Shown: positions 1-9,880, numbered from the stretch's first letter. The stretch is DNA of 64,000 bases from an uncultured Tenacibaculum sp. (GCF_947494125.1 NZ_CANLTU010000013.1:1-64000), one strand, 5' to 3'. Numbers and translations are program-made. The notes: a model not told the origin generated them from the letters alone.

Positions 1-1883
1 CCGGTTCCATCTTGTAATGAAGAAACATCAATCGTATTTCCATTAGCTATGGTTAAATCAGTACCAGCTAAAGAAATAGTTTGGGTATCAGTATTGTCTA
101 GATACTTAGCTAAATCTATAGTTGTTGCATTCCCTGAAATACTTAAAGTATTTGTAGCTAAAGATAAAGCTTGTTCATCTGTGTTATCTTTAAAACTAGA
201 TAAATCGAGCTCTTTTCCTACTTCTCCATCGTTTTCAAGAGATATAAGGATTTTGTTATTTCTAATAAGCATTAATGAATCAATTCTTTGTGTGTCTGTA
301 TTATCAAGGAATCGAGATAAATCGATTTCTTTTACTGTTTCACCATCAGCTTCCATAGACAATTCAATTTTATTAGCAACTAATTGAAAAGTATCTACTT
401 TTTGGTCATCCGTATTTAAAGAAGTTGTGCTTATCCATGTAGTTCCATTCCAAACAAAAAGAGTTGCTAAATCTGTATCGTATACCATTAAACCTGCATC
501 AGTAGTTGTTAAAGCGTTTCCACTTGCAGCAGCAGTTTCCATAGCAGTACGTTGAGCGGTAGTTACTCTATTAACTAAAAAACCTTTATCAACATCAGCT
601 AATTCTAAAGAAGCATTTTGATTGGCAGCTACAGTACCAATTCCTACACTGAATCTATTAGTAGTTGTGTTTCCTCCTAATGCCATAGTATTTGCGAGAG
701 TAACATCTACATCATATCCAATGGCAGCAGCATATGATTGCGTGGTACTACTTAACGATCCAATAGTAATTGAACCTTTATTTCCTGAGGCTTTTGCGTC
801 ATATCCTATAATGACTTGGTCATCTCCAAATACATCCACCTCATTACCCATAAAGGTATTACGATTATTTTTTCCTGCAGAGGCTCCGAATGAACCACTT
901 GCGGTAAAATTAGCATTCCATCCCAACCCTGCATTATCTGAACCTGTTCTGTTAGTCCCTCCAGCCATGGCTCCTACATAGGTATTTCTATTTGCTAGAT
1001 TAGTAGCGTTTGTTCTGTTATTATCCCAACCAGCACCATAGCCTATAAATGTATTACCATCGGCACGACTACTTTCCGCTCCAGCATCAAATCCTAAGTA
1101 AGTATTCGCATACCCATCTATATTCTCTTGGCCAGCTCCATTACCTACAAATGTATTTCCTTGTCCTGTTTTGTTCTCGCTTCCAACAGAATTGGATATA
1201 GATGATAAAGCATATACAGGGTTAAACCCTTCTATAGCACTCCCAACACTTGAAGAACTTTCTCCTCCTATAAAAGTATTTCCACTTCCAGATGTATTCT
1301 TTACACCTGCTTTACTTCCTATGAATAAATTATCTGAGGCAGTTGTTGTTGCGCGACCAGCATCTTCACCTATAAACACATTGTCATCTCCTTCTGTTAA
1401 GGACTTACCTGCTTCTTCACCAATAAGTGTATTATCATATGCCGAAGTCATATTCTCTCCTGCTCTATAACCAATAACAACATTGTCATCACCCGTTGAA
1501 TTTCTAGCGACATAATTCCCTATATATACATTCTCAGCATTGCCTGTAGTTTGATCCGCAGCAAACACACCAATTATAGTATTATTACGACTATTTATAC
1601 TATTGAATTTAGCACCTGCCATACCGCCTATAAAAATATTTGCATAGGTCGTGGTTAAAGAGCCTCCTGCACCTGGACCAAGAATCAAGTTCCAATCTCC
1701 AGTAGTTATAAGTGACCCCGGATTAAAGGTTAATGTACCATCGTATGGAGAGGGTGTATTAGTATCTGAATTTTGGGTTGGAGTTATAGTTGCTCCGCTA
1801 ATTTGATTATTTGTTTGGGTATATCCATTATATGAAAAAAGGAAAACCAAAAAAGAGAGTATAAAAAGTAATCGTATTCTCAT
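1..1883 (-). CDS. Repeat-rich adhesin / YadA-head-like secreted protein, C-terminus missing (runs off window)
   Basis: The minus strand is open from an ATG at 1883 to the left edge, 627 codons without a stop, so the gene is partial. A hydrophobic signal peptide (residues 1 to about 20, ending near YNGYTQ) is followed by a low-complexity stretch. About seventeen short repeats of the type N-T-F-I-G-x-x-A-G then span roughly residues 60-400; this is the left-handed beta-roll repeat of YadA-like head domains and phage tail-fibre-like proteins. The next part carries 28 to 30-residue modules built around DNTD-x-Q and IDLS. A secreted, probably trimeric fibre or surface protein is inferred. A C-terminal anchor, T9SS sorting domain or tail-fibre chaperone domain would lie outside the window. 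The gene lies just downstream of a TPR/LuxR-type regulator on the same strand. The complementary strand has long spurious frames caused by the repeats. Confidence 0.85.
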   Translation of the reverse strand, partial: MRIRLLFILSFLVFLFSYNGYTQTNNQISGATITPTQNSDTNTPSPYDGTLTFNPGSLITTGDWNLILGPGAGGSLTTTYANIFIGGMAGAKFNSINSRNNTIIGVFAADQTTGNAENVYIGNYVARNSTGDDNVVIGYRAGENMTSAYDNTLIGEEAGKSLTEGDDNVFIGEDAGRATTTASDNLFIGSKAGVKNTSGSGNTFIGGESSSSVGSAIEGFNPVYALSSISNSVGSENKTGQGNTFVGNGAGQENIDGYANTYLGFDAGAESSRADGNTFIGYGAGWDNNRTNATNLANRNTYVGAMAGGTNRTGSDNAGLGWNANFTASGSFGASAGKNNRNTFMGNEVDVFGDDQVIIGYDAKASGNKGSITIGSLSSTTQSYAAAIGYDVDVTLANTMALGGNTTTNRFSVGIGTVAANQNASLELADVDKGFLVNRVTTAQRTAMETAAASGNALTTTDAGLMVYDTDLATLFVWNGTTWISTTSLNTDDQKVDTFQLVANKIELSMEADGETVKEIDLSRFLDNTDTQRIDSLMLIRNNKILISLENDGEVGKELDLSSFKDNTDEQALSLATNTLSISGNATTIDLAKYLDNTDTQTISLAGTDLTIANGNTIDVSSLQDGT

Positions 1884-1909
1884 TAGACTTGCTATTTAGT
1901 TAGGTTTAG

Positions 1910-1917
1910 CAAAGTTA
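1910..1917 (-). promoter_or_regulatory. -7 box of the adhesin-like gene
   Basis: Reading on the minus strand the site is TAACTTTG, an exact match to the flavobacterial TAnnTTTG -7 element, 26 bases before the ATG at 1883. I see no TTG at the expected 17-23 base spacing. Confidence 0.5.
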
Positions 1918-1994
1918 TGAGTGACGCTTAGATTTAGAGTTTTTATGCGGTGTCAAAAGGTGTCATTCTTTATATATTGAATGTAAATAGATTA

Positions 1995-3638
1995 TTATAT
2001 TAATGACCGAATAAATTCTTCGATGCTTATTTCTGAAGGAATATTCATTTTTTTACGAATTCTTCTACGCATTGATTTTACAGAATCGGTAGAAACATTC
2101 CTAATAATCATAATTTCTTTTATTGATAAATTCAAACGTAATAATGCGCAAACCTCTCTTTCTCCTTTTGTTAATTCAGGATATTTTTTTCTTAATGTAG
2201 TATCAAAAAATTGATTTACGTCTGTTATTTTTTCTTGTAATCCAGATAGTTTACTTTCTGTGTTTATTTGCAATTTTAATTGAGTAGTTAACGAGGTAAG
2301 AGATTTTTCTATGCTTTCTGGTGTCGACCCTATTACGTCGTTTTTTATTTTATCTAATAATTCTTCTTTAAAGGCTAAGCGCATACTGTTGTCTGCAATT
2401 AAACTTTTAATATCTTTTTCCTTAGTTTTAATTTCTTGGTCAAGTATTTTTCTTTTGTTTTCATATTCGGCTTTAATATGAATTGAACGTTGTTTGAAAT
2501 TACGACGAATTAAGTAGCCTATTGCAAATGCACCAGTTAATGTAACGAGGAATAAAGCGAAGTATAGTTTCTTTTTTGAAGATTCTGTTTGAGCAATTAT
2601 CTCTATTTCTTTTTTTTCTTGAGTAAAACGTAGGCTGTCAATTGCTAGTTGCTGTTCGTATTTATATTTAGATTGAAGATCTACCATTTTTTGATAGTTC
2701 TTTTCATTCTTAACTTTTATCCACCATTTAGTATAGTCTAAATGATATTTATATGCTTTTTGATAATCTTTGATGTCAGCATAACTATTACTTAAACCTA
2801 AATATCTAGAATGAATTACAGCCTCATTTTTTTGCTTTTTAGACATAGCAATAGCCTTATTATATAATTCTATGGCCTTGAGTGGATTACCTAATACTCT
2901 ATAAGTAACTCCTAAAGCAAAATAACTTGACTCTAATCCTATTTGATTATTTGCCTTTTGATGCATTCCTACCGACCTTTTAAGAAAAGGGATATTTTCT
3001 TTATATCTCTTTTGTCGTCTTAAAAAGTAAGCATAGTTTGCATTTGTGGATGCGATTGAATTAATTGAATTTATAGAATCAGCAAGTTTAATAGCATATA
3101 AATGATGTTGTTCAGCTTTAGAGTATTCTTTTAAATTTTGATAAAGAATACCATACCTACTTAAGGTTCTAGTGGTTTCGTTTATATTGTTGTATTTTTT
3201 ACTAAGTGTTAAGGCAGAATCTAAATTAACTTTAGTCTTATCAAATTCAGATTGATAGAGCCATAACCAAGCTATTTGAGAATAAGTGTATCCTAAAGTA
3301 TATTTTTCTCCTATCTTTCTTTTAATCTCTATACTTTCTTGAAGATATTTTAGAGCAGTGTCAAACTTGTTTTCTCTTCTTAAAAAATAAGCGAGTTGCT
3401 CTAAAATAGAAGCTTTTTTTAATAAGAATTCATTTTTAGAGAATAAACTTTTATCTATAATCTCTATAGCATCTTCAAAATTTTTCTTAGCCTCTACAAG
3501 ATTGTTGTCTTTTAAATCTATTGCTTTTGCATATAGTTTTTCTACCTGTAGACTATCATTTTTTATATCATTACTTTGAGAGTAGATACTATTTGATAGT
3601 AAAAAGATAAATATTATAAGTGTTTTTCTAAAATGCAT
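1995..3638 (-). CDS. TPR-containing membrane regulator with C-terminal LuxR-like helix-turn-helix
   Basis: This 547-residue protein has a signal peptide (1-20) and a periplasmic-looking array of tetratricopeptide repeats (about 30-310). One transmembrane helix follows at about 358-377, then a cytoplasmic coiled coil (about 380-470) and a LuxR/GerE-like helix-turn-helix at the end (TKGEREVCALLRLNLSIKEI, then STDSVKSMRRRIRKK). It is a one-piece sensor-regulator of a type common in Bacteroidota: TPRs sense outside and DNA binding is inside. The signal is unknown. It lies between sppA and the adhesin-like gene, all on the minus strand, so control of the adjacent surface protein is a reasonable guess but not shown. 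Confidence 0.85.
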   Translation of the reverse strand: MHFRKTLIIFIFLLSNSIYSQSNDIKNDSLQVEKLYAKAIDLKDNNLVEAKKNFEDAIEIIDKSLFSKNEFLLKKASILEQLAYFLRRENKFDTALKYLQESIEIKRKIGEKYTLGYTYSQIAWLWLYQSEFDKTKVNLDSALTLSKKYNNINETTRTLSRYGILYQNLKEYSKAEQHHLYAIKLADSINSINSIASTNANYAYFLRRQKRYKENIPFLKRSVGMHQKANNQIGLESSYFALGVTYRVLGNPLKAIELYNKAIAMSKKQKNEAVIHSRYLGLSNSYADIKDYQKAYKYHLDYTKWWIKVKNEKNYQKMVDLQSKYKYEQQLAIDSLRFTQEKKEIEIIAQTESSKKKLYFALFLVTLTGAFAIGYLIRRNFKQRSIHIKAEYENKRKILDQEIKTKEKDIKSLIADNSMRLAFKEELLDKIKNDVIGSTPESIEKSLTSLTTQLKLQINTESKLSGLQEKITDVNQFFDTTLRKKYPELTKGEREVCALLRLNLSIKEIMIIRNVSTDSVKSMRRRIRKKMNIPSEISIEEFIRSLI

Positions 3639-3643
3639 ATATC

Positions 3644-3672
3644 AAAAAGGTACTCATAGAGTACCTTTTTTT
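3644..3672 (-). terminator. Rho-independent terminator after sppA
   Basis: A perfect 12-bp stem (AAAAAGGTACTC / GAGTACCTTTTT) with a 3-base loop sits between sppA and the TPR regulator. Symmetric A and T tracts let it work in both directions, though only minus-strand genes border it. Confidence 0.85.
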
Positions 3673-5417
3673 TATTTAATTTGAAATATAAAAGGTATTC
3701 TTGCTTGAATCCCTTTTAACTTTTTTATTTGATTAATATTATTATATAACTGATAATTTTCGTCACCTAAAGCTTCTTTTAATATCTCTTCTTTAGAAAC
3801 TTTAGCAAAAGGAGAGATACTTAAAGCATCTTTTAGATCTTTTTTATAGTTAGGGTAATTACGAATTTTGTAGTTTTCAATATCAGCTAATTCAGCTGCT
3901 ATTTTAATAGCATCATTTAAACTTCCTAATTTATCAACTAACCCTTTATTTATAGCTTCTTTACCACTCCAAACTCTACCTTGAGCAATTTCATTAACTT
4001 GTTCATAAGTCATGTTTCTTCCTGTTGCTACACGATTAACAAAAGTGGTGTAAATCTGTTCAACACCTTCTTTAGTTACATCGTAGAATTTTTTATTCAT
4101 TTGTTCAAAAACACTATAGTTTGGACTATCATTCGTAGAAACTTGCTCCGCATTTATACCAATATTATCGGCAAGCTTGTTAAAGTTAGGAATAGCACCA
4201 AATACTCCAATGGAACCAGTTATAGTAGTTGGTTCTGCAATAATTTTGTTAGCATTACATGCAATATAGTAACCTCCTGAAGCGGCTAAATTTCCCATTG
4301 AAACAACCAAAGGTTTGTCTTTTTTAGCTAATTCTAATTCTCTCCAAATTAATTCAGAAGCTAAAGCACTTCCTCCAGGAGAATTAACACGTAAAACTAT
4401 AGCTTTTACATTTTTATCTTTTCTAGCTTTACGAATAGCTCTGTTTGTTAAGCCTTGTCCAATAATATCTTCATTTCCTTCACCATACATTATTTGGCCC
4501 TGAGCATAGATTACAGCAATTTTATCTTTACTGATAGAAGAAATCCTTCCTTTTCCAGATTTTATATAATCTTCTAAACTAATAGTATTTACTTTTTTAT
4601 CAGAGTCTAGTTTAAGTTTTTCTTTATACTCATCTTCATAAATAATAGCATCAATTAATTTATTTTCTTTAGCAATTGTAGCGTTTCTTCCGTTAGCGTT
4701 ATCAGCAATTAAATTTAATTGTTCTACTGAAATATTTCTACTAACGCTAATGTCTTCAGTAATTTCTGACCAAATTGAGTTTAGAAAAGAAGTAGTTTGT
4801 TCGCGGTTAGCGTCACTCATTTTATTACTCAAATATGGTTCAACTGCACTTTTATACTTTCCGTGACGGATTACTTCCATTTTAATTCCATATTTATCTT
4901 CAAAATCTTTATAGTATAAAATTTCAGTAGATAAACCTTTAAAGTCAATGGCTCCAACTGGGTTTAAAAATAAACTGTCCGCAACCGAACTTAAATAATA
5001 ATTTTTCTGAGAATAAACATCGTTATAAGCATATACAAATTTTCCACTTTCTTTAAATTCTTCAATTTTATTTCTAATAGCTTGAGTTTGTGCAATACCA
5101 GCATTTACTGAAGTTGTTTTAATGCTTATACCTTTAATTTTAGTATCGGTTTTAGCATTTTCAATAGCATTAATAATATTATTTAAGGCTAATTTCTCAT
5201 CGTTTAATTCTAATATTTCTGCTAATGGACTATTATCTCGAGGCGCATAATCTTTTATAGAAGTAGCTAAATTTAATTCTAAAACAGAATTTGATTTTAC
5301 TGTTATTTCATCATCAGACCCAGCAATTGCCGCGATGGCTACAAAGAATATAAATATTAAAAAAATGGCTACGAAAAAACCAAGAATTGATGCTAATAAA
5401 TTTCTTAAAAACTTCAT
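3672..5417 (-). CDS. sppA: Signal peptide peptidase SppA, 67K type
   Basis: This 581-residue membrane serine protease would cleave leftover signal peptides in the membrane. An N-terminal transmembrane anchor (about 8-33) is followed by two tandem ClpP/crotonase-like domains, the long form typical of the E. coli 67K enzyme. The Ser/Lys dyad is visible: general-base lysine K189 in YKSAVEP of the first domain, and nucleophile S380 in AASGGYY of the second. The oxyanion motif VNSPGG precedes the nucleophile. Length and motif order match intact enzymes. A terminator follows directly. Confidence 0.95.
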   Translation of the reverse strand: MKFLRNLLASILGFFVAIFLIFIFFVAIAAIAGSDDEITVKSNSVLELNLATSIKDYAPRDNSPLAEILELNDEKLALNNIINAIENAKTDTKIKGISIKTTSVNAGIAQTQAIRNKIEEFKESGKFVYAYNDVYSQKNYYLSSVADSLFLNPVGAIDFKGLSTEILYYKDFEDKYGIKMEVIRHGKYKSAVEPYLSNKMSDANREQTTSFLNSIWSEITEDISVSRNISVEQLNLIADNANGRNATIAKENKLIDAIIYEDEYKEKLKLDSDKKVNTISLEDYIKSGKGRISSISKDKIAVIYAQGQIMYGEGNEDIIGQGLTNRAIRKARKDKNVKAIVLRVNSPGGSALASELIWRELELAKKDKPLVVSMGNLAASGGYYIACNANKIIAEPTTITGSIGVFGAIPNFNKLADNIGINAEQVSTNDSPNYSVFEQMNKKFYDVTKEGVEQIYTTFVNRVATGRNMTYEQVNEIAQGRVWSGKEAINKGLVDKLGSLNDAIKIAAELADIENYKIRNYPNYKKDLKDALSISPFAKVSKEEILKEALGDENYQLYNNINQIKKLKGIQARIPFIFQIK

Positions 5418-5471
5418 TTTATGTTATTAATTTTTTTTGACAAATATACAGATTTACAGGAAGTTTATAAT

Positions 5472-5879
5472 TTATCGTAAACGCATACGGTATTTGCGTT
5501 GTGCAAATTCAAAATAATTGAAAAGTTTATAATTTACATCATAACCATAATTGATATTAGGATTATAATTGATTTGATTTTCATATATATTTGGATTAAA
5601 ATTAAAAGAATTGTTAGCTCTTGAATTCCAAATAGGAACATAAAGGCGGTTTTTGTTTTCTAGATAAAATTGAGAGTGAAAGCCAACAGGTTTAGCTATA
5701 GTATTTAAGTAATGATTAAAACCAGGATCTATGATAGTGATTTCATATTCTAAACTATCATTTTTTATAACTACAGGCTCTTCTTTAGAAGTAGCATTGT
5801 TTTTTATTGGTGAAGAACTACAAGCATAAAATATTATTATAAGTATGCTAAATATCGAAAAGTATTTTAATGTTTTCAT
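5472..5879 (-). CDS. Small lipoprotein, DUF6146-like
   Basis: The 135-residue protein begins with a lipoprotein signal (lipobox FYACSS, cysteine at about 20). The mature part has no transmembrane segment and is rich in Asn and Tyr (NPNIYENQINYNPNINY) with a basic end (QRKYRMRLR). It resembles the small flavobacterial family labelled DUF6146, an assignment from memory. Function unknown. It is transcribed divergently from tag and precedes sppA on the same strand with a 54-base gap. Confidence 0.7.
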   Translation of the reverse strand: MKTLKYFSIFSILIIIFYACSSSPIKNNATSKEEPVVIKNDSLEYEITIIDPGFNHYLNTIAKPVGFHSQFYLENKNRLYVPIWNSRANNSFNFNPNIYENQINYNPNINYGYDVNYKLFNYFEFAQRKYRMRLR

Positions 5880-5977
5880 AATCAGAAGATTTTCTAATTA
5901 TAAAGTTGCAAAAATTATTCCATTTTTCATTGATTTTTAGCTTGTTTAACAGTAATTTTCAATTTTAAATTAAAGAA

Positions 5978-6538
5978 ATGAAAAAAAGATGTTTTTGGGT
6001 AAGTGATGACCCTTTATATATAGAATATCACGATCAAGAATGGGGAGTTCCTGTATATGAGGATGATAAGTTGTTTGAGTTTTTGATTTTAGAAACTTTT
6101 CAGGCTGGGTTAAGTTGGATTACAGTACTTAAAAAAAGAGAGAATTTCAGAAAAGCTTTTGATAATTTCGATTATAAAAAAATAGCAAATTATGGCGAAG
6201 ATAAATTTGAAGAATTACTTTTAAATGCAGGGATAATTAGAAATAAATTAAAAATAAAAGCAACGATTACAAATGCACAGCTTTTTATGAAAGTGCAAGA
6301 TGAGTTTGGCTCATTTTCAAAATATATTTGGAATTTTGTTGATGGGAAACCGGTAAAAAATGCTTTTGAAAAACGAGAAGAAGTTCCTGCGACAACTGAG
6401 TTGTCTGATATAATTTCAAAAGATTTAAAAAAGCGAGGGTTTAAGTTTGTTGGGTCAACAGTAATTTATGCGCACATGCAAGCAACAGGTATGGTTAACG
6501 ATCATACTACAGACTGCTTTAGATATAACGAAGTTTAA
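5978..6538 (+). CDS. tag: DNA-3-methyladenine glycosylase I
   Basis: This 186-residue base-excision-repair glycosylase removes 3-methyladenine from alkylated DNA. Family signatures are the N-terminal KRCFWVSDDPLYIEYHDQEW (zinc-binding Cys/His region), the aromatic pocket around FQAGLSWITVLKKRENFR, and the C-terminal zinc ligands in MQATGMVNDHTTDCFR. Length is normal. The ATG at 5978 gives the canonical N-terminus. It stands alone, divergent from the small lipoprotein gene. Confidence 0.95.
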   Translation: MKKRCFWVSDDPLYIEYHDQEWGVPVYEDDKLFEFLILETFQAGLSWITVLKKRENFRKAFDNFDYKKIANYGEDKFEELLLNAGIIRNKLKIKATITNAQLFMKVQDEFGSFSKYIWNFVDGKPVKNAFEKREEVPATTELSDIISKDLKKRGFKFVGSTVIYAHMQATGMVNDHTTDCFRYNEV

Positions 6539-6581
6539 AATTCGTACATTTATCAACAGAAAATCAATTTAAATTAAAAAA

Positions 6582-8624
6582 ATGAAATTAAAACATATGC
6601 TTTGCGCTGCCGCAGCAGTTAGCTTATTGGTTTCTTGTAATGTAGAAAAGAAAAAAGAACCAGTAGCGTCGAAAGAGGAGGTGAAAAAAGAATCTAAATT
6701 TGAACATGAAGTAGAGCAATTTGCAGATATAAAAGTGTTAAGGTATCAAATACCAGGATTTGAAGAGTTAACCTTAAAAGAAAAGAAACTAGTTTATTAT
6801 ATGACGCAAGCAGGATTGGCTGGACGTGATATAATGTGGGATCAAAACTATCGTCATAATCTTGAAATAAGAAAGGCTTTAGAAAAAGTAAATAACGATT
6901 ATAAAGGAGATAAGGATTCTGAAGATTATAAAAAATTTAAAGAATATTTAAAAAGAGTATGGTTTTCTAATGGTATTCACCACCATTATTCAAACGATAA
7001 ACTCAAACCAACATTTGCTAAAGAATATTTAGAAGGTTTATTAAAAGAAACAAATACAAATTTATCAGCAGAAGCACTTGAGGTTATCTTTAATGATAAG
7101 GATAGTAAAAAAGTGAATAAAAAAGCTGGGGTAGATAATGTATTGGCATCAGCAATTAATTTTTATGGACCAGACATTACAAGTAATGATGTAGAAACTT
7201 TTTATAAAACTGCATACAAAGGACCAGAAAGTCAGCCAATAGAAGCTGGATTAAATTCTAAATTAGTACGTGAAGACGGAAAGTTAGTAGAAAAAGTATG
7301 GAAATCTGGAGGAATGTATGGGCAAGCTATTGATAAAATAATTTTTTGGTTAGAAAAAGCTAAAGGAGTAGCAGAAAACGAAAAGCAAGGAGAAGCTTTA
7401 GGATTATTAATAGAATATTATAAAACAGGAAGTTTAGATGTTTGGGATAAATATTGTATTGCTTGGGCTACATCTACAGAAGGAAATATTGATTGGATTA
7501 ACGGGTTTATAGAAGTATACAATGACCCTAAAGGATATAGAGGATCTTATGAGACAATAGTAGAAATTAAAGATTTCGATATGTCTAAGAAAATGAAGGT
7601 TCTATCTGATAATGCACAATGGTTTGAAGATAATTCACCATTATTACCAGCACATAAAAAGAAAAATGTAGTAGGGGTTTCATATAAAACAGTTAATGTA
7701 GCAGGAGAAGCAGGAGATGCATCACCAAGTACACCAATTGGAGTGAATTTACCAAATAACAACTGGATTCGTCAACAACATGGATCAAAATCAGTTTCAT
7801 TAGGAAACATTATCGGAGCCTATAATAATGCAGGAGGTTCTGGGCGTTTAAAAGAGTTTGCTCACGATCAAGAAGAAATAGATTTAGAACTTAAATATGG
7901 AAAGTTAGCAGATAAGTTACATACTGCTTTGCATGAAGTAATAGGGCATGCATCAGGACAGATTAATAAAGGAGTAGGACAGCCTAAGGAAACATTAAAA
8001 AATTATGCTTCTACAATGGAAGAAGGAAGAGCAGATTTAGTTGGATTATACTATTTAATGGATCCGAAATTACAAGAATTAGGATTGGTAGAAGATTGGC
8101 AAAAAGTAGGGAAAGCTGCTTACGATGGTTATATTAGAAATGGATTAATAACTCAGTTAATTCGTATTAATGTAGGAGACGATATAGAGGAAGACCATAT
8201 GGTAAACCGTCAATGGGTGTCAGCTTGGGCATTTGAACAAGGAAAGAAAGATAATGTAATTGAAAAAGTAACAAAAGATGGAAAAACATATTTTGTTGTG
8301 AATGATTATATAAAACTTCGCGAGATTTTTGGACGCTTATTAAAAGAAACACAAAGAATTAAATCAGAAGGAGATTTCGAGGCAGCAAAAGCTTTAGTAG
8401 AAGGTTATGGAGTAAAAGTAGACCAAGAGATTCATAAAGAAGTAAAACAGCGAAATGAAAAATTTCCTGATGCAGCTTATAGTGGATTTGTAAATCCTGT
8501 TTTAGAACCAGTAACAGATGCTGAAGGAAATATTACAGATGTAAAAATAGCACAACCAAAAACATTTGAAGAGCAAATGAAGTTTTATGCTAAAAACTAT
8601 AACTTTTTACCAATAAAAAACTAA
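6582..8624 (+). CDS. Dipeptidyl-peptidase III family (M49) zinc lipoprotein
   Basis: The 680-residue protein has a lipoprotein signal (lipobox LLVSC, C19) and an M49 peptidase domain. The diagnostic zinc motif HExxGH is at residues 451-456 (HEVIGH) and the second motif at 480-484 (EEGRA), with E481 the likely third ligand. DPP III removes dipeptides from oligopeptide N-termini. A lipid-anchored form suggests work in the periplasm or on the outer membrane. Bacteroidota homologues are sometimes mislabelled dihydrofolate reductase; nothing here resembles that fold. It is followed by its own terminator. Confidence 0.92.
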   Translation: MKLKHMLCAAAAVSLLVSCNVEKKKEPVASKEEVKKESKFEHEVEQFADIKVLRYQIPGFEELTLKEKKLVYYMTQAGLAGRDIMWDQNYRHNLEIRKALEKVNNDYKGDKDSEDYKKFKEYLKRVWFSNGIHHHYSNDKLKPTFAKEYLEGLLKETNTNLSAEALEVIFNDKDSKKVNKKAGVDNVLASAINFYGPDITSNDVETFYKTAYKGPESQPIEAGLNSKLVREDGKLVEKVWKSGGMYGQAIDKIIFWLEKAKGVAENEKQGEALGLLIEYYKTGSLDVWDKYCIAWATSTEGNIDWINGFIEVYNDPKGYRGSYETIVEIKDFDMSKKMKVLSDNAQWFEDNSPLLPAHKKKNVVGVSYKTVNVAGEAGDASPSTPIGVNLPNNNWIRQQHGSKSVSLGNIIGAYNNAGGSGRLKEFAHDQEEIDLELKYGKLADKLHTALHEVIGHASGQINKGVGQPKETLKNYASTMEEGRADLVGLYYLMDPKLQELGLVEDWQKVGKAAYDGYIRNGLITQLIRINVGDDIEEDHMVNRQWVSAWAFEQGKKDNVIEKVTKDGKTYFVVNDYIKLREIFGRLLKETQRIKSEGDFEAAKALVEGYGVKVDQEIHKEVKQRNEKFPDAAYSGFVNPVLEPVTDAEGNITDVKIAQPKTFEEQMKFYAKNYNFLPIKN

Positions 8625-8648
8625 TAGGAATTAGTAAATAAGAATTAT

Positions 8649-8681
8649 AAAAACCGATATTTTTTAAGTATCGGTTTTTTG
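8649..8681 (+). terminator. Terminator after the DPP III gene
   Basis: An 11-bp stem AAAAACCGATA / TATCGGTTTTT with a 9-base loop and a T tract lies 25 bases after the DPP III stop codon and just before the potassium-channel gene. Confidence 0.85.
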
Positions 8682-8708
8682 TATTTTTAAAGCATAAAGA
8701 AACGAAGG

Positions 8709-9629
8709 ATGGCAAAGAAAATAAAAGACCCAGGTTTTGGATACAATTCAAAAAAGAATATTAAAGGAATTGTAAATAAAGATGGGAGTTCTAATGTAAT
8801 ACATATAAACAAAAAGTTTAATCTAGATGATTTATATACCTTTTTTATAGAGTTATCATGGTGGAAGTTTTTTTTATTAATTACATTAGGTTATACTTTT
8901 TTAAATATAGTATTTGGATTTGTATATATGGGAATAGGAATTGAAGAAATAACACCATCGAAAGGTAATTTTATTGATGATTTTTTAAATGGATTTTTCT
9001 TTAGTGCTCAAACATTAACAACAGTAGGTTATGGAGGAATAGCACCACAAGGAATAACAGCCAATTTAATTGCGGCTTTTGAGGCAATGATAGGTTTGTT
9101 AAGTTTTTCATTCATTACAGGGTTGTTATATGGGCGTTTTTCCAGAGCAAAAGCAGCAATTCATTTTAGCGAGAATTTAATTCTACGAGATTTTAAAGAG
9201 CATAGAGCTATTATGTTTCGTTTAATGAATAGTAGAAAAACAGTAATGATAGAACCCGAGATAACAGTAACATTATCAGTAAATGAGAAAAATAAAGAAG
9301 GGGATTATAAAAGAGAATTTTTTCAATTAAAGTTAGAGAGAGATAAAATTATGTACTTGCCTACAGTATGGACAATTGTTCATGAAATAGATGAAAAAAG
9401 CCCACTTTTTAAATACTCAGATGAAGAAATAATGGAATTAGAAGCAAAATTATATGCTTTAATTCAGTATCATGAAGAATCTTTTGGACAAAAAGTATAT
9501 CAAATTACTTCATATGATTTTCAACAATTAAAAACAGGAGTAAAGTATAAACGTACATTTCATTTTAATGAAGGAGGCTATACAGTTTTAGATCATGAAA
9601 AAATAAATGAAATAGAAGAAATGGTTTAA
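8709..9629 (+). CDS. Inward-rectifier (KirBac-type) potassium channel
   Basis: The 306-residue protein has two transmembrane helices (about 52-72 and 119-140) flanking a pore loop with the potassium selectivity filter TVGYG (residues 105-109). A large cytoplasmic immunoglobulin-like C-terminal domain follows, as in Kir and KirBac channels. It forms a tetrameric K+ channel in the inner membrane. The 3' end overlaps the convergent small membrane-protein gene by 4 bases. Length is normal. Confidence 0.93.
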   Translation: MAKKIKDPGFGYNSKKNIKGIVNKDGSSNVIHINKKFNLDDLYTFFIELSWWKFFLLITLGYTFLNIVFGFVYMGIGIEEITPSKGNFIDDFLNGFFFSAQTLTTVGYGGIAPQGITANLIAAFEAMIGLLSFSFITGLLYGRFSRAKAAIHFSENLILRDFKEHRAIMFRLMNSRKTVMIEPEITVTLSVNEKNKEGDYKREFFQLKLERDKIMYLPTVWTIVHEIDEKSPLFKYSDEEIMELEAKLYALIQYHEESFGQKVYQITSYDFQQLKTGVKYKRTFHFNEGGYTVLDHEKINEIEEMV

Positions 9630-9841
9630 CCTTTTATTAAAAATTTCGAAAGAAATAAAAGAGTTATAACAGCAATAATACCTATAGCTACATACAAAGC
9701 GCCATTTTGATAATGTTTTTTATTATTCTTAGCATCTTTCTTATAGCTGTAAAACATTAAAATAATAAAAGCGATAGCAAATAAACTAGCAAAAATAATT
9801 CTCCCAGTAGTAAACATTTTAGCAGCAATAAGTGTAAACAT
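9626..9841 (-). CDS. Small two-helix membrane protein of unknown function
   Basis: The 71-residue protein has two hydrophobic helices (about 10-30 and 48-67) separated by a basic, Asn-rich loop (YKKDAKNNKKHYQNG). I do not recognise a domain, but such proteins are conserved in Flavobacteriaceae. It is convergent with the potassium-channel gene and divergent from the SDR gene (39-base gap). Confidence 0.7.
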   Translation of the reverse strand: MFTLIAAKMFTTGRIIFASLFAIAFIILMFYSYKKDAKNNKKHYQNGALYVAIGIIAVITLLFLSKFLIKG

Positions 9842-9880
9842 AAAATTGTATTTTTAGCAAAGTTAAAGAATGATTTTATA

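Noticed and set aside
622..1470. Long plus-strand frames opposite the adhesin-like gene.
   Set aside because: The minus strand encodes a continuous repeat protein with a signal peptide; the plus frames arise from the repeat composition.
6582..8624. Dihydrofolate reductase, a label sometimes given to such proteins.
   Set aside because: The HEVIGH and EEGRAD motifs and the length fit peptidase family M49, not DHFR.
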